A DNA stretch of 64,000 nt from Neckera pumila (taxonomy: Eukaryota; Streptophyta; Bryopsida; Hypnales; Neckeraceae): the NCBI GenBank assembly GCA_963969595.1, contig OZ018409.1, positions 20,430,975-20,494,974 on the forward strand. The letters run 5' to 3'. Made by a program: the position numbers and the translations under genes. The notes below the pieces were generated by a model. The model made no database searches. It was not told the DNA's origin and worked only from the letters and a program-made list of their open reading frames with translations. This document shows positions 46,501 to 57,764 of the stretch, one piece after another; the first letter of the stretch is position 1, and every line of letters begins with the position of its first letter.

Positions 46501-48555
46501 TTTAGCAGGTAAGTCCCCAATTAAATCCCCAAGTCTCCAATCACCGAACATGAGAGGCACAAGAAGTTTTCCTCTCATAACTAGGACATATATAGGTTTC
46601 AGCTTTGTACAATTGATATACCGATATATCCATTTTGCCTGAGGATCACCAATCGGTATTGAATCCAAGCTTCTGCTTTTATTTGCATGTAGGCCAATTC
46701 CAATTAAATCTATAATTTGCCAAAAATGAGAGGCAGAAGCTCGAATTTTTCCTTTGAAAACCATGACATTTTTAGATTTCACTTCAGTACAATTGTACGT
46801 CATTTTCCATTTTAACTGGGAATTGCCACTTGAATGGAACCTCCTTTCAGGGTTAGCGTCGAAGCCTCGAGCTGTGAGCCGAGTGGTGGCTGCCATCAAG
46901 AGTGCCGGCGCAATGGTGAGCTTAATCCAGTTCCTGGAGGCTCCTCAACCCGACTTACGTGTAGTCTCAGTCCGCCTCCTTTACATGCTCTCTTTCTACA
47001 TGGGCCAGGAGCTTGCCGACGGCTTGCGCGTCACCACACGCCAATTAAGCACCATAGTGAAGCTCATCGGTGCTTCTGGTGTAACTGAGGAGCAAGCCTT
47101 CGCAACTGGCTTACTCGCCAACCTCCCCTTACAAGACACCTACCTCACCCGGGCTTTACTCGAACAGAACGCACTTCCCATGATAGTCGACCGCATTAAC
47201 GAAGTGAAGAAGGGCGTGGTGAAGATCGGTGGGGGGCGCCATATTGCTGCTTTTCAGAAAGGCTTGGTGGGCGTGCTGCTACGGTTCACATTCCAACTGG
47301 ATGACCTTGAAATCTTGAAAATGGCCCAGGATTATGACCTGGCTAGCTTGTTTACTGAGCTGTTGCAAACTTCAAATCTAGACGAAGTGCAACAGTCGTC
47401 GGCGCAAGGGTTGGAGAGCTTGTCTACGAAGTCTAAGGAGTTGTCTGTGGCGCCGGTGGCGCCAGTGCCGGAACCATATTTCGCCTGCTTCCCGTGTTGG
47501 ACGAAACCTCCACCGCCGAAGGTGCCCACTTGTGTGCTGCATGGGGGATTGTGCTCAGCGAAGTCTAGTTTTTGCTTGATCGAAGCGGATGCCATTGGGC
47601 CGCTCGTTGCGTGCCTGGACCACCGCAATACCAGCCTGGTGGAGGCTGCTATGGGAGCGCTTTCGACGGTGCTGATGGATGGGGTGAACATTGATCAAGG
47701 CGTTGGGGTAAGGGATGCTGACTTTGCCCTTTCTATGAGCCCTTTGTACAATGAATTTGTTGGTGACAAAATAATCGTTTATGCCTTCACGAGGATGAGG
47801 ATTATGTTTTCCTGAGAGTAGGAAAAAGAACGGATCGTTGTTGTTGTTTGCAAAATATCGATTACCAAATATACAATGTCTGTGGAGCAAGTCATAGAAT
47901 CGTCGCGGCTGTGTGTTGCTGATGCGCTTCCGTTCTAAAGTAATCTATGTACTAGATATCTGAACAAGAGCCATTAGGCCTGAGTCGGTTATCGGACATA
48001 ACCCTCTCTCCAAACTAGACCAAGACCGTCAAATCCTGCAGATCCACTGCTCTCTCCAAGAGTGTGAGGAGGATGGGGTTGCTTATGACTCTAAACCACC
48101 CTTCCTCTTTCCAACCCCAAGTGACACGAGAGATTTATGACATTTGCAATTAGCAGAGTGAAGGTTCAATGAGATGTTCCTGAGTTCCAATTGATTGCTA
48201 TTAGAATCAGTCAATTGAGGCTATGCCCAAAGAGATTTGATGACCCCTGTTGTGTGTGTTCGGGGATCCTCTGCAGGTGCTCCATGAAGCTGATGCGATC
48301 CACCCCATTTTGACCATCATGCAAGAGCATCGCACTGAGGTTCTGCGGCAGCGAGCGGTGTGGATGGTGGAACGAATCTTACGCAACACAGAGATGGCGC
48401 AAGCCATTTCCATCGATTCAGGGGTCCACACTTCCCTGGTGGATGCTTTCCGGTATGGAAATTTCCACGCGAAGCAGCTAGCTGAGAAGGCATTGAAAAC
48501 TTTGAACAAAATACCGCAGTTTTCGATGGTGATGCCTCTCCCACGGAAACGGTGA
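43573..48555 (+). CDS. U-box/armadillo-repeat E3 ubiquitin ligase, PUB42/SAUL1 group, 5 exons, ~1034 aa
   Basis: Transfers ubiquitin from an E2 to target proteins; Arabidopsis relatives of this group act in senescence and immune signalling. Exons 43573-44778, 45173-45482, 46056-46508, 46851-47707, 48277-48555 join in phase. Domains: helical N-terminal region (residues ~1-240), U-box (~250-330: LEPLYEAFICPLTKHIMREP, NGVTYEQSAIERWF, TCPVTGQ), then armadillo repeats to the end (LLHELSKSYPMCEKIGATNG, LKEVAATILANVVN, RRAVWMVERIL-like QRAVWMVERILRN, KTLNKIPQFS at the C terminus). The Cys-rich insert FACFPCWTKPPPPKVPTC is a group feature. Length matches Arabidopsis PUB42. I chose the ATG at 43573, just after a possible acceptor at 43570; the frame stays open to 43468. 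The exon 2 donor (G/GTCCAT) is weak. Exon 3 is noticeably GC-rich. Confidence 0.9.
44870..45115 (+). repeat. Copy 3 of the dispersed ~300-bp repeat, in U-box gene intron 1
   Basis: ACATGTAGGAGTGCTATCATTGGG, TTTGCAATTTCAAAGTGG, TGTAGACCTCTTGCTAATGAGTG and CAGGAGACGGGTAAGGTTTTAGTAT follow the order seen at 43130-43445, with a more diverged middle. Same strand as the gene. Confidence 0.55.
46477..46825 (+). repeat. Tandem duplication of exon 3 end plus intron 3 of the U-box gene
   Basis: Unit 1 (46477-46640) starts inside exon 3 (ATCGAAGCCAAACTTCTGCT..GCAGGTAAG). Unit 2 (46657-46825, offset 180) repeats it in decayed form (ATTGAATCCAAGCTTCTGCT..GCATGTAGG), followed in both by CCAATTAAATC, ATGAGAGGCA, TTTTCCT, GT.CAATTG and CATTTT. 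The second donor is mutated, so the copied exon end is probably silent intron sequence. Confidence 0.75.
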
Positions 48556-51500
48556 GCAGCATTTTGATCTTTTTTCCAGATAAATCATGTTTTGGAGATT
48601 TCGAATATCACAAGTAGATCTAGAAGATTTCTGGAGCTTGAGGATCTCAAACTTGGTAGAGTAGGAGGTGGAGTCTGCACTGATGGCAGGTTTCCACATA
48701 GCGTGGGGCACTGGGGCGCCCTGGTCCTTCTGTATCATAGGTGAATGTGTGCTTACTTAGACTCCTTGCTATTATACATGCACGTGTGTGCGTTTTCTAG
48801 GATGCAAGGTGAACAATATGTAGTATAAGGTATTTCAAGTTTACAGGTAGCTTACTCATTCTTTTCATCCCATGGATTTTTTCAATAACTGACTCTAGTT
48901 CAAAGTCCCATAATGCCATTCAAGCCGAAGGTTTTTGAGCTGTCTAACAATTTCAGATGCTTCGTTGGTTTTTCTCTGTGTGGTACTTGTTTGTGTTTTT
49001 GGCATTGAATGAATGTCTGATTTCTGGTTGTGCTAAAGATCTTGTGCAAGCTGCTATACTGTATTTCAATCACGGGCTTGGATAGATGTGCTTGGATTTG
49101 CCTAGTTGTGCTTAGATGCTTAGTGTATTTTGCAGAGTCTCTTGCAAGTTTGGCAAGAACTATCTGTGCAAACATTAACCCCTAAGGCAGATGGCATCTA
49201 TTGGGTGGATATCAAGAGCGTACCTTGGGAGCTACAAGAAACGGATAAAGGACATCCAATTATGTCGAAAAAGCAATTTTCCTCTATTCTTCAACAATGT
49301 GACTATCTCAATTGCACAGTGCTTTATGATTATTGTCAAAGATTCTTAGTGAGATCATGTAGGGATGGGATGAAAAGATAAACTTGCCAAAATGAAGATA
49401 TGATGTTTAGATTCTTCTCACAACATAATTTATTTTGCCTAAAAAGCTCCATTCTTCATCCACCTTTCTACCAAGGATTTTTAGGGATTAAAGAAATTAC
49501 AAATTGTCAAAACAACATGTTTTTTTTCTTTTTGAGATTGTTTTAAAAATTTTAATCTAATAATAGAAATACATGGGTGCTATTGGCTCCACTGATGATA
49601 GAAGCACCATTTTTGGGATTATGTCTATGTTTTAAGAGGGCAACTAGCCCAATTCCATTCATTGCCTAATTCTATTCCCTACTTTTGGCCCCAATTCTGT
49701 CTAGAAAAACATCCAAATCTATTTTTTTTTCTACCAAAATCAATGCACTGATGTCTACAAGGGATAACTTATCAATCATTTATTGGTGAGTACTTAAGTA
49801 ATATTATATATATATGGAAAGGCAGTTATGGGGTGTTTATGGGACGTCTATGATTCCTTTCTATACGCACTTTTGTAATTTTAGGGCAGACTGCTTCAAA
49901 AATTTACAAAAATTACAATTTAATCAAAAATCATAATTTTACTTGGGTTTGATCCGTGAAACAAGCACACACCTCTGAAAAATATGTGCCCTTCTTGGAG
50001 TTGGACCCAAGATATTCAATTGCAAATCAAGGTGGTAATAGGCTTGTCTACCTTAAACATTGTAGACAATAGATATGATTGATCCTGAAGAGTTGCACAA
50101 GTCAAAAATGGCCAATGCATGACAATTTTTAAGATTACAGCAAAAATGAAAAATGCACCTATGAGTAATTGAATAGAAGGGAGGCATGTGAAGGAATGGG
50201 ATTGCCTTCTTGTCAAAATATTCTCTAGTTTGTTGATAATGAAAATGTGATGTTACTTCCTTAACCTTGAAACAATAGGCTTACTCTTAAGATCATCATA
50301 CACAGATTATCCTTTGAGAAAATGAATATGTTCAAAATTCAAAAACAATGAATCTCTCATCATGTAGGTACATGTTAATTCATGAAAGTGGTACTACATC
50401 CATTTGAAGAGTTCATAACATTCAGTAGTAGAGTGGTGGACTGCCTTCCCCCTGACGGACTGGTGTGGAATATACCACATCATCAGTAGCTAAAAGATAC
50501 ACGTCAATATTGTCAAAGAGTAATCACTTGTCCACAACTATACAAGGTACATCAAAAATTAAGCAAAATCAAAGTTCATACACCCATTAAACCAAACGCA
50601 CAATATCAGAGTTCTACACCCATATATTGTATGATTTGAAAATTCAAAATATTGTTGGTTTTCCATGAATGGAAGCTCAATGTTGGGTTTTTTGTTTTTT
50701 GGAATTTCTTGATGTAAAAAATGAAAAAACAATGAACCAAACATTTAATTTGCATTCATACAAAACCAATTGTGTTTTGAGTTTTTAAGGGAGAAGAAAA
50801 GTTGTATGTATACACGTGGAGTGGTAGGAGGTGGAACAACCCATGTGGGATAAATAAATCAGAGTTTGTAGTTTCTCAAGCACTCATAGTTAAGTCAAAA
50901 ACAAAGAATTATGTTAAAAGTAGGAATTCAAACCTCATTTAGGCATAGTAGAATAACTTTTCTCAAAAACCTTTGAACTAAAAAAAGTTGGTGAATGAAG
51001 ATAAGTTTCACCTTTAAAAATCTGTTTGGCATTTCGAATCTCCAATAAAAATTATGGACAAATTTATCCTTTAATATTTTGAAGCATTATTTGGTAATAA
51101 GATCTGTGAACAATTGTCCAGAAGATTTTATCATCTATTTTTAAATCATACAATCTAGACATATAAACCTTATAGAATAGACTCACATGCTTTTCAGGAT
51201 TAAAAAAACATTGATTGAAAATTCCTAACCATTTTGGTTATATATTAAAGTCGTGTTTTTTATTTTCAAAATCCCTATGATGTTATATTTGTCACAGAGG
51301 CAAAACAACACATTTCAATACTTTGTGTATCATTATTTTCACCAAAAATTATGAATCTATTATTGAAAAGAGCCCTTTACCTTACAAACATTTGCACTCT
51401 ATGGTGTACAAACTTTCTTCATAATGCATTCTTTAGAAAACTTTGAAAATTCCCATAACAAAATGCATATTGAATTTGAGGTAGTAGAAAGTTTTTGCAA

Positions 51501-51950
51501 ACCTGCTCTATCCAAAGCATCCAAAAAATCTCTATTTGTATGAAAAATCCTAAAAATAAATTGTGTACTTTGTCAAATTGCATAAGGCACACTAAGCTTA
51601 GAAAATTCCTTGACAACAATTGGGATCATGTTTATAATTCTGTACATGTGAATATTTTTTATCATATTTTTGTATTCATACAATTTAGGAATTTTTATAC
51701 CAATGTATTGTATGGCTTTGATATTTTGAATCTTAGATTGGCCTAATGGATTTGAAAAGTATATTTTTTACATTTTATTTTTTTGAATGTATATTTTATA
51801 CAAATTATAGGATCAATAGGAATCTTGTCAGTAGTAGAAAGGTGGTCTTGGGGAACCAAGCTACAATGTGAAAGCATGGTTCTAGAGGCTCATTTGGGCA
51901 CTAGCTTGGTATCCAATTTGACCGCTAGAACCATATTCTCGCAATGTAGC
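48556..51950. other. Intergenic, AT-rich, no supportable gene
   Basis: The first few hundred bases are probably the 3' UTR of the U-box gene. An 83-codon ORF at 49130-49381 (WQELSVQTLTPKADGIYWVD) has less biased composition but no known domain. An isolated TTAACCCCTAAGG at about 49178 resembles a TTAA element end, with only a poor partner near 49490. Confidence 0.4.
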
Positions 51951-51954
51951 TTAA

Positions 51955-52781
51955 CCCCTAAACTAGAATTTTTTTGGCTCTAAAACCACTCAAAACTACC
52001 ATGTCTGCTACAATCACCCAAGAAACAAAAAAAAACATTTTTTTGAATTTAACCATAAGATCTTCTACTTCACTTGTCTCAGATCATGTGGTAAAAATTT
52101 CATGACGTTTGACTGTACGGATTGGAAGATATTAGCATTTGAAGTTGGAAAAATACAAGTTTTAGAAAAATTATTGAACATTTGAGTTGAGAGTCCGGGA
52201 AAAAAATTTCAGAATACCAAACTTGATTTTCACATATAAAAGAATTGTTAAGTAGAAGTAGGTTTGAGATTGAACGAAGCACTAAATTGTTAATAGCTCT
52301 AAGATGGATTTGAAACATCATAATCTGAATGCTAAGACTCTTCTTGCAAATAAACTTCACTCTATCAAAAAAAAATTGAAAATTGCATTCAAAATGAATT
52401 CTATAAGTTGATATTAGAAGAAGATGCTTAGATTGCCCGAAAAAACAAGGTTGTCTATAATTCTCTCATTATTAGTCCAAATAGAATGAATCAAAGCTTC
52501 AAATGTAAACAAAAACATAATCTTTCAGGAAAAATGAAAAATGAAAAATGAAAAAAAAAAGTCATCTCTTTTTTTTTTGTTCTGCACGGCAAGTTGCTTT
52601 TAAGACTTCGAATGGCATAACTTTTGCTCCCAGGCACCAATTGAAAAAAATTATATTTTTAAAAAGCTAATGTGATTTTCTATCTTTAAATAAAGTTTCA
52701 AAAATCAGGTCAAAATTTGAAGTCACACAAACCTGCCCAAAATTCCAAGTGTCCCTCGAGGGGACTTTGGAACTTTAGGGG
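51955..52781 (+). mobile_element. TTAA-flanked TIR element, 827 bp
   Basis: TTAA (51951-51954) then CCCCTAAACTAG; GGAACTTTAGGGG then TTAA (52782-52785). The interior follows the family order: CAAAACTACCATGTCTGCTA, GGATTGGAAGATATTAGCAT, GTTAAGTAGAAGTAGGTTTG, GGCATAACTTTTGCTCCCAG. No ORF, so non-autonomous. Confidence 0.72.
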
Positions 52782-52972
52782 TTAATTCCCCAAGACCTCC
52801 TTTCTATTGATATTTAAGCCATGCAAAAATAGAGCAAAAAAATTTAGAGTAAAACAAGTGCAAATCCAATGCAAAACTAGTATATATTGGCATTGATATG
52901 TGTGCAAATATGTACGTACAAAAGAAATTCAAATAATAAAAAATATTTGTATTCATATATCCAACTAAAGAA

Positions 52973-52974
<2 letters not shown>

Positions 52975-53020
<46 letters not shown>
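52975..53020. repeat. (AT)n microsatellite
   Basis: An uninterrupted TA tract of about 35 bp followed by TTATATATATAC. It sits between two oppositely oriented TTAA elements. Confidence 0.9.
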
Positions 53021-53021
<1 letters not shown>

Positions 53022-53071
53022 CATGCATGTACCTAGATTGTCACCTCAATACATAGTCAACATTGAATTAA

Positions 53072-53995
53072 CCCCTAAAGTCCCATTGTCCCCTCAGGGG
53101 ACAAATTGGATTTTGGGTAGGTACCTACGGGCTGAATTTTTGTTGTGATTTTCCGAAAGTTTTTGTGAAGATAGAAAAAACGATTAGCTTTGTGGGAATA
53201 TAATTTTTTTTTCAATTAGTGCCCGGGAGCAAAAGTTATACCACAAAAAGCCTCAAATCGAACTCGGCGGGTAGCACAAAATTTTTTGCAAAAAGTCAAA
53301 AAAAAAAAATTTGACATTTTTCTCTGAAAGAATATATTTTTGTCTACATCTGAATCTTTGATTCATTCCATTTGGATTTGTTATGAGAAAGTTATGGACA
53401 ATCTTAGTTTTCGGGCACTTAGAGCATCTTCCTGAAAAAAATAACTTGTAGGATTCATTTCTGAATGCAATTTTCACAATTTTTCACAATTTTTTTTTGA
53501 GAATGTTGTGTTTGCTTGCTAAAACAATATCACCGTTGGGATTATTGTATTTCAATCCCATCTAAGAGTTATTAATGATTTAGTTTTTTCTTCAATCTTG
53601 GACCTACGTCTACTTAACAATTTTTTAAAGAATGAAAATCAAATGTTTTTTCTTTGAAATTTTTTTCCTAGACTCTCAACTCACATCTTCAACATAGAAA
53701 ATTTTTAATTCAAAGTCTGTAGTGTAAAAATTTTCCACAAATGGTGGTCAAAGTCATCTGAAATTGCAATCCAATGTTCAAAAAAGCTTTCTTTTTCAAC
53801 TTTGAATGCTAATATCTTCCAATCTATATGGTCAAACTTCATGAAATGTTTACCACATGATCTTTGACAAGTGAAGTACAAGATCCTATGATTAAATTCT
53901 AAAAAAATGGTTTCTTTTGTGTTCTTGGGTGAACGCAACAAAAATGGCAGTTTTGAGTGGTTTTTGACAGAAAAATGGCCTTGGGACTTTAGAGG
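53072..53995 (-). mobile_element. TTAA-flanked TIR element, 924 bp, inverted relative to 51955-52781
   Basis: TTAA (53068-53071) then CCCCTAAAGTCCC; GGGACTTTAGAGG then TTAA (53996-53999). Its left end mirrors the right end of 51955-52781 (GTCCCCTCAGGGGAC vs GTCCCTCGAGGGGAC), and the interior blocks (GTTAAGTAGACGTAGGT-like, GGAAGATATTAGCATTCAAAG on the minus strand) run in reverse order. Confidence 0.72.
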
Positions 53996-54276
53996 TTAAA
54001 TAAGAGTTGAAATTGGACCTTTATATTAAGCATAAAATTTGGATGAAAATAAGATGATTAAAGTTTACAAAGTTAGAGTTACAAATACTACCTTTATTTA
54101 ATAATACTCATATTTCCTTAGTGTTTTATAAAGGAAACAAAGGTATTATTCAGAAACAAAGGAAGAAGTATTTAACCTTAAAAGCTTTCTAATGTCTAGA
54201 AAGTGGACGATGGACAGAATGGAATGAGCTTTAGTTGAAAGAGGTACATCAAGAAAGTACCCCCCATTGAAACAGT

Positions 54277-54386
54277 ATTGTTTCATAGGGCCCACAGTCC
54301 AGTAAAGAAACTATATTGTTGCAGTACTATCGTCAGTATTGTAATAGTAAAGTTTCTTTACTGGTCTGCGGGCCCTATGAAACAAT
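54277..54386. repeat. Foldback, 36-bp arms with two mismatches
   Basis: Arm 54277-54312 starts ATTGTTTCATAGGGCCC; arm 54351-54386 ends GGGCCCTATGAAACAAT. Pairing weakly extends outward to CCCCCCA / GGGGGG ends (about 54260 and 54416). The loop is ~38 nt. MITE or small-RNA hairpin. Confidence 0.7.
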
Positions 54387-54866
54387 ATTGCAACAACACT
54401 GACACAGTGGGGGGGTTAGTTCCTGATATAGGAATATTTCATCCATCCATTTTGGGGGAACCTCGTAGATGAATTCTGCCTCCAGTATTGGATATTAGGA
54501 AGCCATCAACGACATTCTTCTTTTCTAGTGTGATAGATCATGCAAAGATAAGGTAGAACAATCCTGACCAATGCCATCAGTCACCCAATTCCGACATCTA
54601 CAAGACCTTCCTATTTGTGTCACTCACCCACCCATTACCACAATCTTAGCAACCCTTTGGCATCATGACAATGCACTTAGGAAGGGGCCATGTTAGCTCG
54701 TGGTTTAGTATGTGTCTATCTACACTTTACCAATTTTGTCCCAACAAACCTTTAAAAAATCATAGAAATTTTATTTTTTGTCAAAATGTCTTGATTCTAC
54801 TTGCAAATGACTTCTCTCAAACTTTTCAATCGCTGAAGACTACGTGAGTTGACAAATAGCTTCTCC

Positions 54867-55106
54867 AAGGTATCCAAATAGCAAATTTTGCTTGATAATT
54901 GGTGTTTACCTTATTAGGATTTTTGGAAACTTTGCTTTGTCCAACTCTGTGAAAGTTGTTGAGAAGGAAAAATCCAGCACAAGATGAAGGTATCCAAATA
55001 GCAAATTTTGCTTGATAATTGGTGTTTACCTTATTAGGATTTTTGAAAACTTTGCTTTGTCCAACTCTGTGAAAGTTGTTGAGAAGGAAAAATCCAGCAC
55101 AAGATG
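54867..55106 (+). repeat. 120-bp tandem duplication, two copies
   Basis: Units 54867-54986 and 54987-55106 differ at one position that I can see (TTTTGGAAAC vs TTTTGAAAAC). The period is a multiple of 3, so one reverse frame stays open across both; that ORF has no known product. Confidence 0.92.
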
Positions 55107-55331
55107 AACTTAGCAAGGCAACTGAAGAGCAGCAACTTGAGTTCTCTATTGAGTGCCTGCACAATTGCCAAAGCAGAAATGGACAGTTTCATTAAAATTG
55201 CATAATGCCAAGTCCAGCTTTCAAGGTAAAGTGGATAGACAAAAAAGCGTTATAACTCATAATGCAACCTTTCTTTCTGCACCCTCAGATTTGCAAAAAG
55301 TACAAATATGACGTTTGTGATGAACCATTAA

Positions 55332-55589
55332 CCCCTGTGCGTCAGAAGGGACGTTTTTCAGACGCTCAAGACCTGGATTCCCAGAAAACCATGTTGATCA
55401 AACCTTATAATCTCAAAATCTACACGGTGGATCTTCCGGGAAATTGTTGATTTGCATGCATCACTGAGTTGGCTGCAAATTGGAACGGTGAAAACTTCTG
55501 TAGCCGAGTACCGTTGAAGTTATTTCGTCTTCTCCGGAAAGTGCAGGAAAGCTGTTCAGTTTTGCTGTCCGCTCTGTGACGCACAGGGG
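55332..55589. mobile_element. Short TTAA-flanked TIR element, 258 bp
   Basis: It begins CCCCTGTGCGTCA and ends TGACGCACAGGGG, a perfect 13-bp inverted repeat, flanked by TTAA at 55328-55331 and 55590-55593. Its termini differ from the CCCCTAAAG family beyond the first five bases, so it is a separate family with the same target. Confidence 0.75.
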
Positions 55590-56347
55590 TTAAACTTGGC
55601 ATTATGTCCCATAATGCTCTTGAGCCTCCCGGCCTGTGTTCTCTAAACTAGCTAAAATTAGCTAAGTTTCTACCCAAAAAATCCTTGCACTACTAGTGCA
55701 TTGTAAAAAAAGCCTTTAGTATTGACATTTTAGCCAAAACTGCAACAAACTATAGAGTTTGATAGCTAGTTTACAACTTCCTGCACATTGGAATTAGCAT
55801 CTATTTAATCAATTTTGTGTTATAGTACTCCCAATAATTCTTCACAACTTGCAAAATCCTTTCTTTTCTATTTTTTTTCTTTAATGCTATTCACTCTCAA
55901 GGTAGCCAAAGTTGATGCATCTTTGTCTTGAAGGTAGCATATTGCACTAAATTCCATAAACCAGTTCTTGGATCACTGCTCCCGGCTCTCGAGCATTATT
56001 TAGTCCATTTCTCATACAGATGAGCTTCTACAATAAGTAACCCCCAAGTCATGCATCACAGTGACTGTGAGCAAGGTTTTGGGTTTTGTCACGGAACAGT
56101 AAATTATTAGTGTTCTGGTTTGGTATGGTAGTTTTTATTTCTTCGTCAAGATGGACAAGGAAAAATTCTCTCTCCAGCTAATTAGGCACCTGTTTCCTCC
56201 ATGTGGCCTTAGTCAGTGCATCCCATTGCAACCTTGAATTTGGCAAATTTGTTGCTAACGATTTTGGAGACATTGATATATACACAACGCTAGCGCGTGA
56301 GAGTACAGATGTGAGTCTATGAGCCTTGAACCAAGTTGTAGGTAGAT

Positions 56348-56484
56348 ACCTACAACCATTGAAGGTGTTTATAACATACGCATCTATCATATAGGTACAC
56401 CTATAATCATGGAAGTATCTATGATATAGGTACCTATACCATAAACACTTATAATCATGGAAGGTGCCTATAATATAGACTTCT
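56348..56484 (+). repeat. Imperfect tandem repeat around ATAGGTACCTATA
   Basis: TATAATCATGGAAG and ATATAGGTAC(A/C)CTATA motifs alternate three or so times, with spacing of about 47 bp. The reverse ORF here is a by-product. Confidence 0.55.
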
Positions 56485-56840
56485 AAACTCATGAGCTCGT
56501 AAATTCTATGCTCACATGCCAGCACTCCTCGTATAAAATGCACACACTGCCATTGCATACAAGGGATTTTTCTTACAAATTTTTTTGGCAAAACATTAGA
56601 AGGATGTATCCTAAAAAGTTTACAAATTAAAGGATTCTATTGTTGTACTTCCTCTGTACCAAAATAATCTTTTTACTGGCCTTAATTTTCTATTCCAAAT
56701 GGTCTTCCTATCGCACTTTGTAACGTTGCAAATTGGTCAACATTGGCTTTTTGATTGCTATCTTTGACCAACAACTTATGTAACATAGATCATCATTCAA
56801 GGTTCAAATTTAGATAAAAAGATAGACAAAATTGATTTAA

Positions 56841-57764
56841 CCCCTAAAGTTTCATGACTATGTAATCACCAAAAACGCTCCAAAACTGCCATTTCTAATA
56901 CAACTACCAAATTTTTGGAAAAAAACAATTTTTGACACATGTAACCATAGGATCTTGTAGTATGATATTTTGAAAACATGTGGTAAAAATTTCAGAAAAT
57001 TCCACGGTGTGGATCATAAGATATAAGCATTCAAAGTCTTGAAAATCGTTTTTTCAATCCTGTGAAAAATCGGGCAGCTGCACTTTGCAAGCTCACTTTT
57101 CAATGAAAAAATGCCAATAAAGGTGGTGCTTCTTTGAATTCAGTTTCCTAAACAAGTTGTCTATATGCTTGGATAATTTCACATCATTTGGAATTGTACA
57201 ACATATAGGAAAAAAATAGTAAGTAGAAAGAAGTAGAAAATGATTCAAAATACTAAATTGTTAAAAATTTAATCATGGCATTTAAAAATGCCAATCCCAA
57301 CGGTTGTAATGTTGTAATAATCAATATACATCCTAGGATTTTATTTTTTTCCAAAAATATTGAAAATTGAGTTAAATAAACGACTTTAAAGGTTTTTTTA
57401 GAGTAGACAATCCATAACTGCCCGCATTTCAAAAAACCTCATAACTTTTGACTCATTGATTGAAATGGAGTGACCCAAAGCTTTTTAAGTATATATAAAT
57501 GTAGAGAACCAATTTCAAAAAAAAAATTCCGGAAAAAATGATTTTTTCTGATCTGCCCAAACTGCCTGGTTACGAAAAAAAGTAACATATTAGGTCACAA
57601 CTTTTGACTCGTATTTTGAAATGTCATGAAACTTGGTACACATGAAGATATTCCTCACCCCCACCTTCTATTAAAATTTCAGCCTCAAATATGGATATCT
57701 CTAGTCACACGTACCTGCCCAAAATTTATATACGTCCAAAAAACGCATGTTGGTCCTTTAGGGG
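56841..57764 (+). mobile_element. TTAA-flanked TIR element, 924 bp, uninterrupted sister of 18729-20476
   Basis: TTAA (56837-56840) then CCCCTAAAGTTTCATGACTA; TGGTCCTTTAGGGG then TTAA (57765-57768). It is continuous through the point (about 57105-57120) where the sister copy carries an 815-bp insertion. Its right 403 bp are also part of the 901-bp tandem duplication. Confidence 0.75.

Noticed and set aside
46018..46899. 293-codon minus-strand ORF
   Set aside because: Antisense shadow of GC-rich exon 3 and intron 3 of the U-box gene; no domain on this strand.
49178..49497. Possible further TTAA element (TTAACCCCTAAGG ... TTTAGGGATTAA)
   Set aside because: The two ends match for only about seven bases beyond TTAA and the interior does not resemble the family.
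54826..55164. 112-codon minus-strand ORF with an internal repeat
   Set aside because: Created by the 120-bp duplication, whose length is a multiple of three; no domain or splice context.
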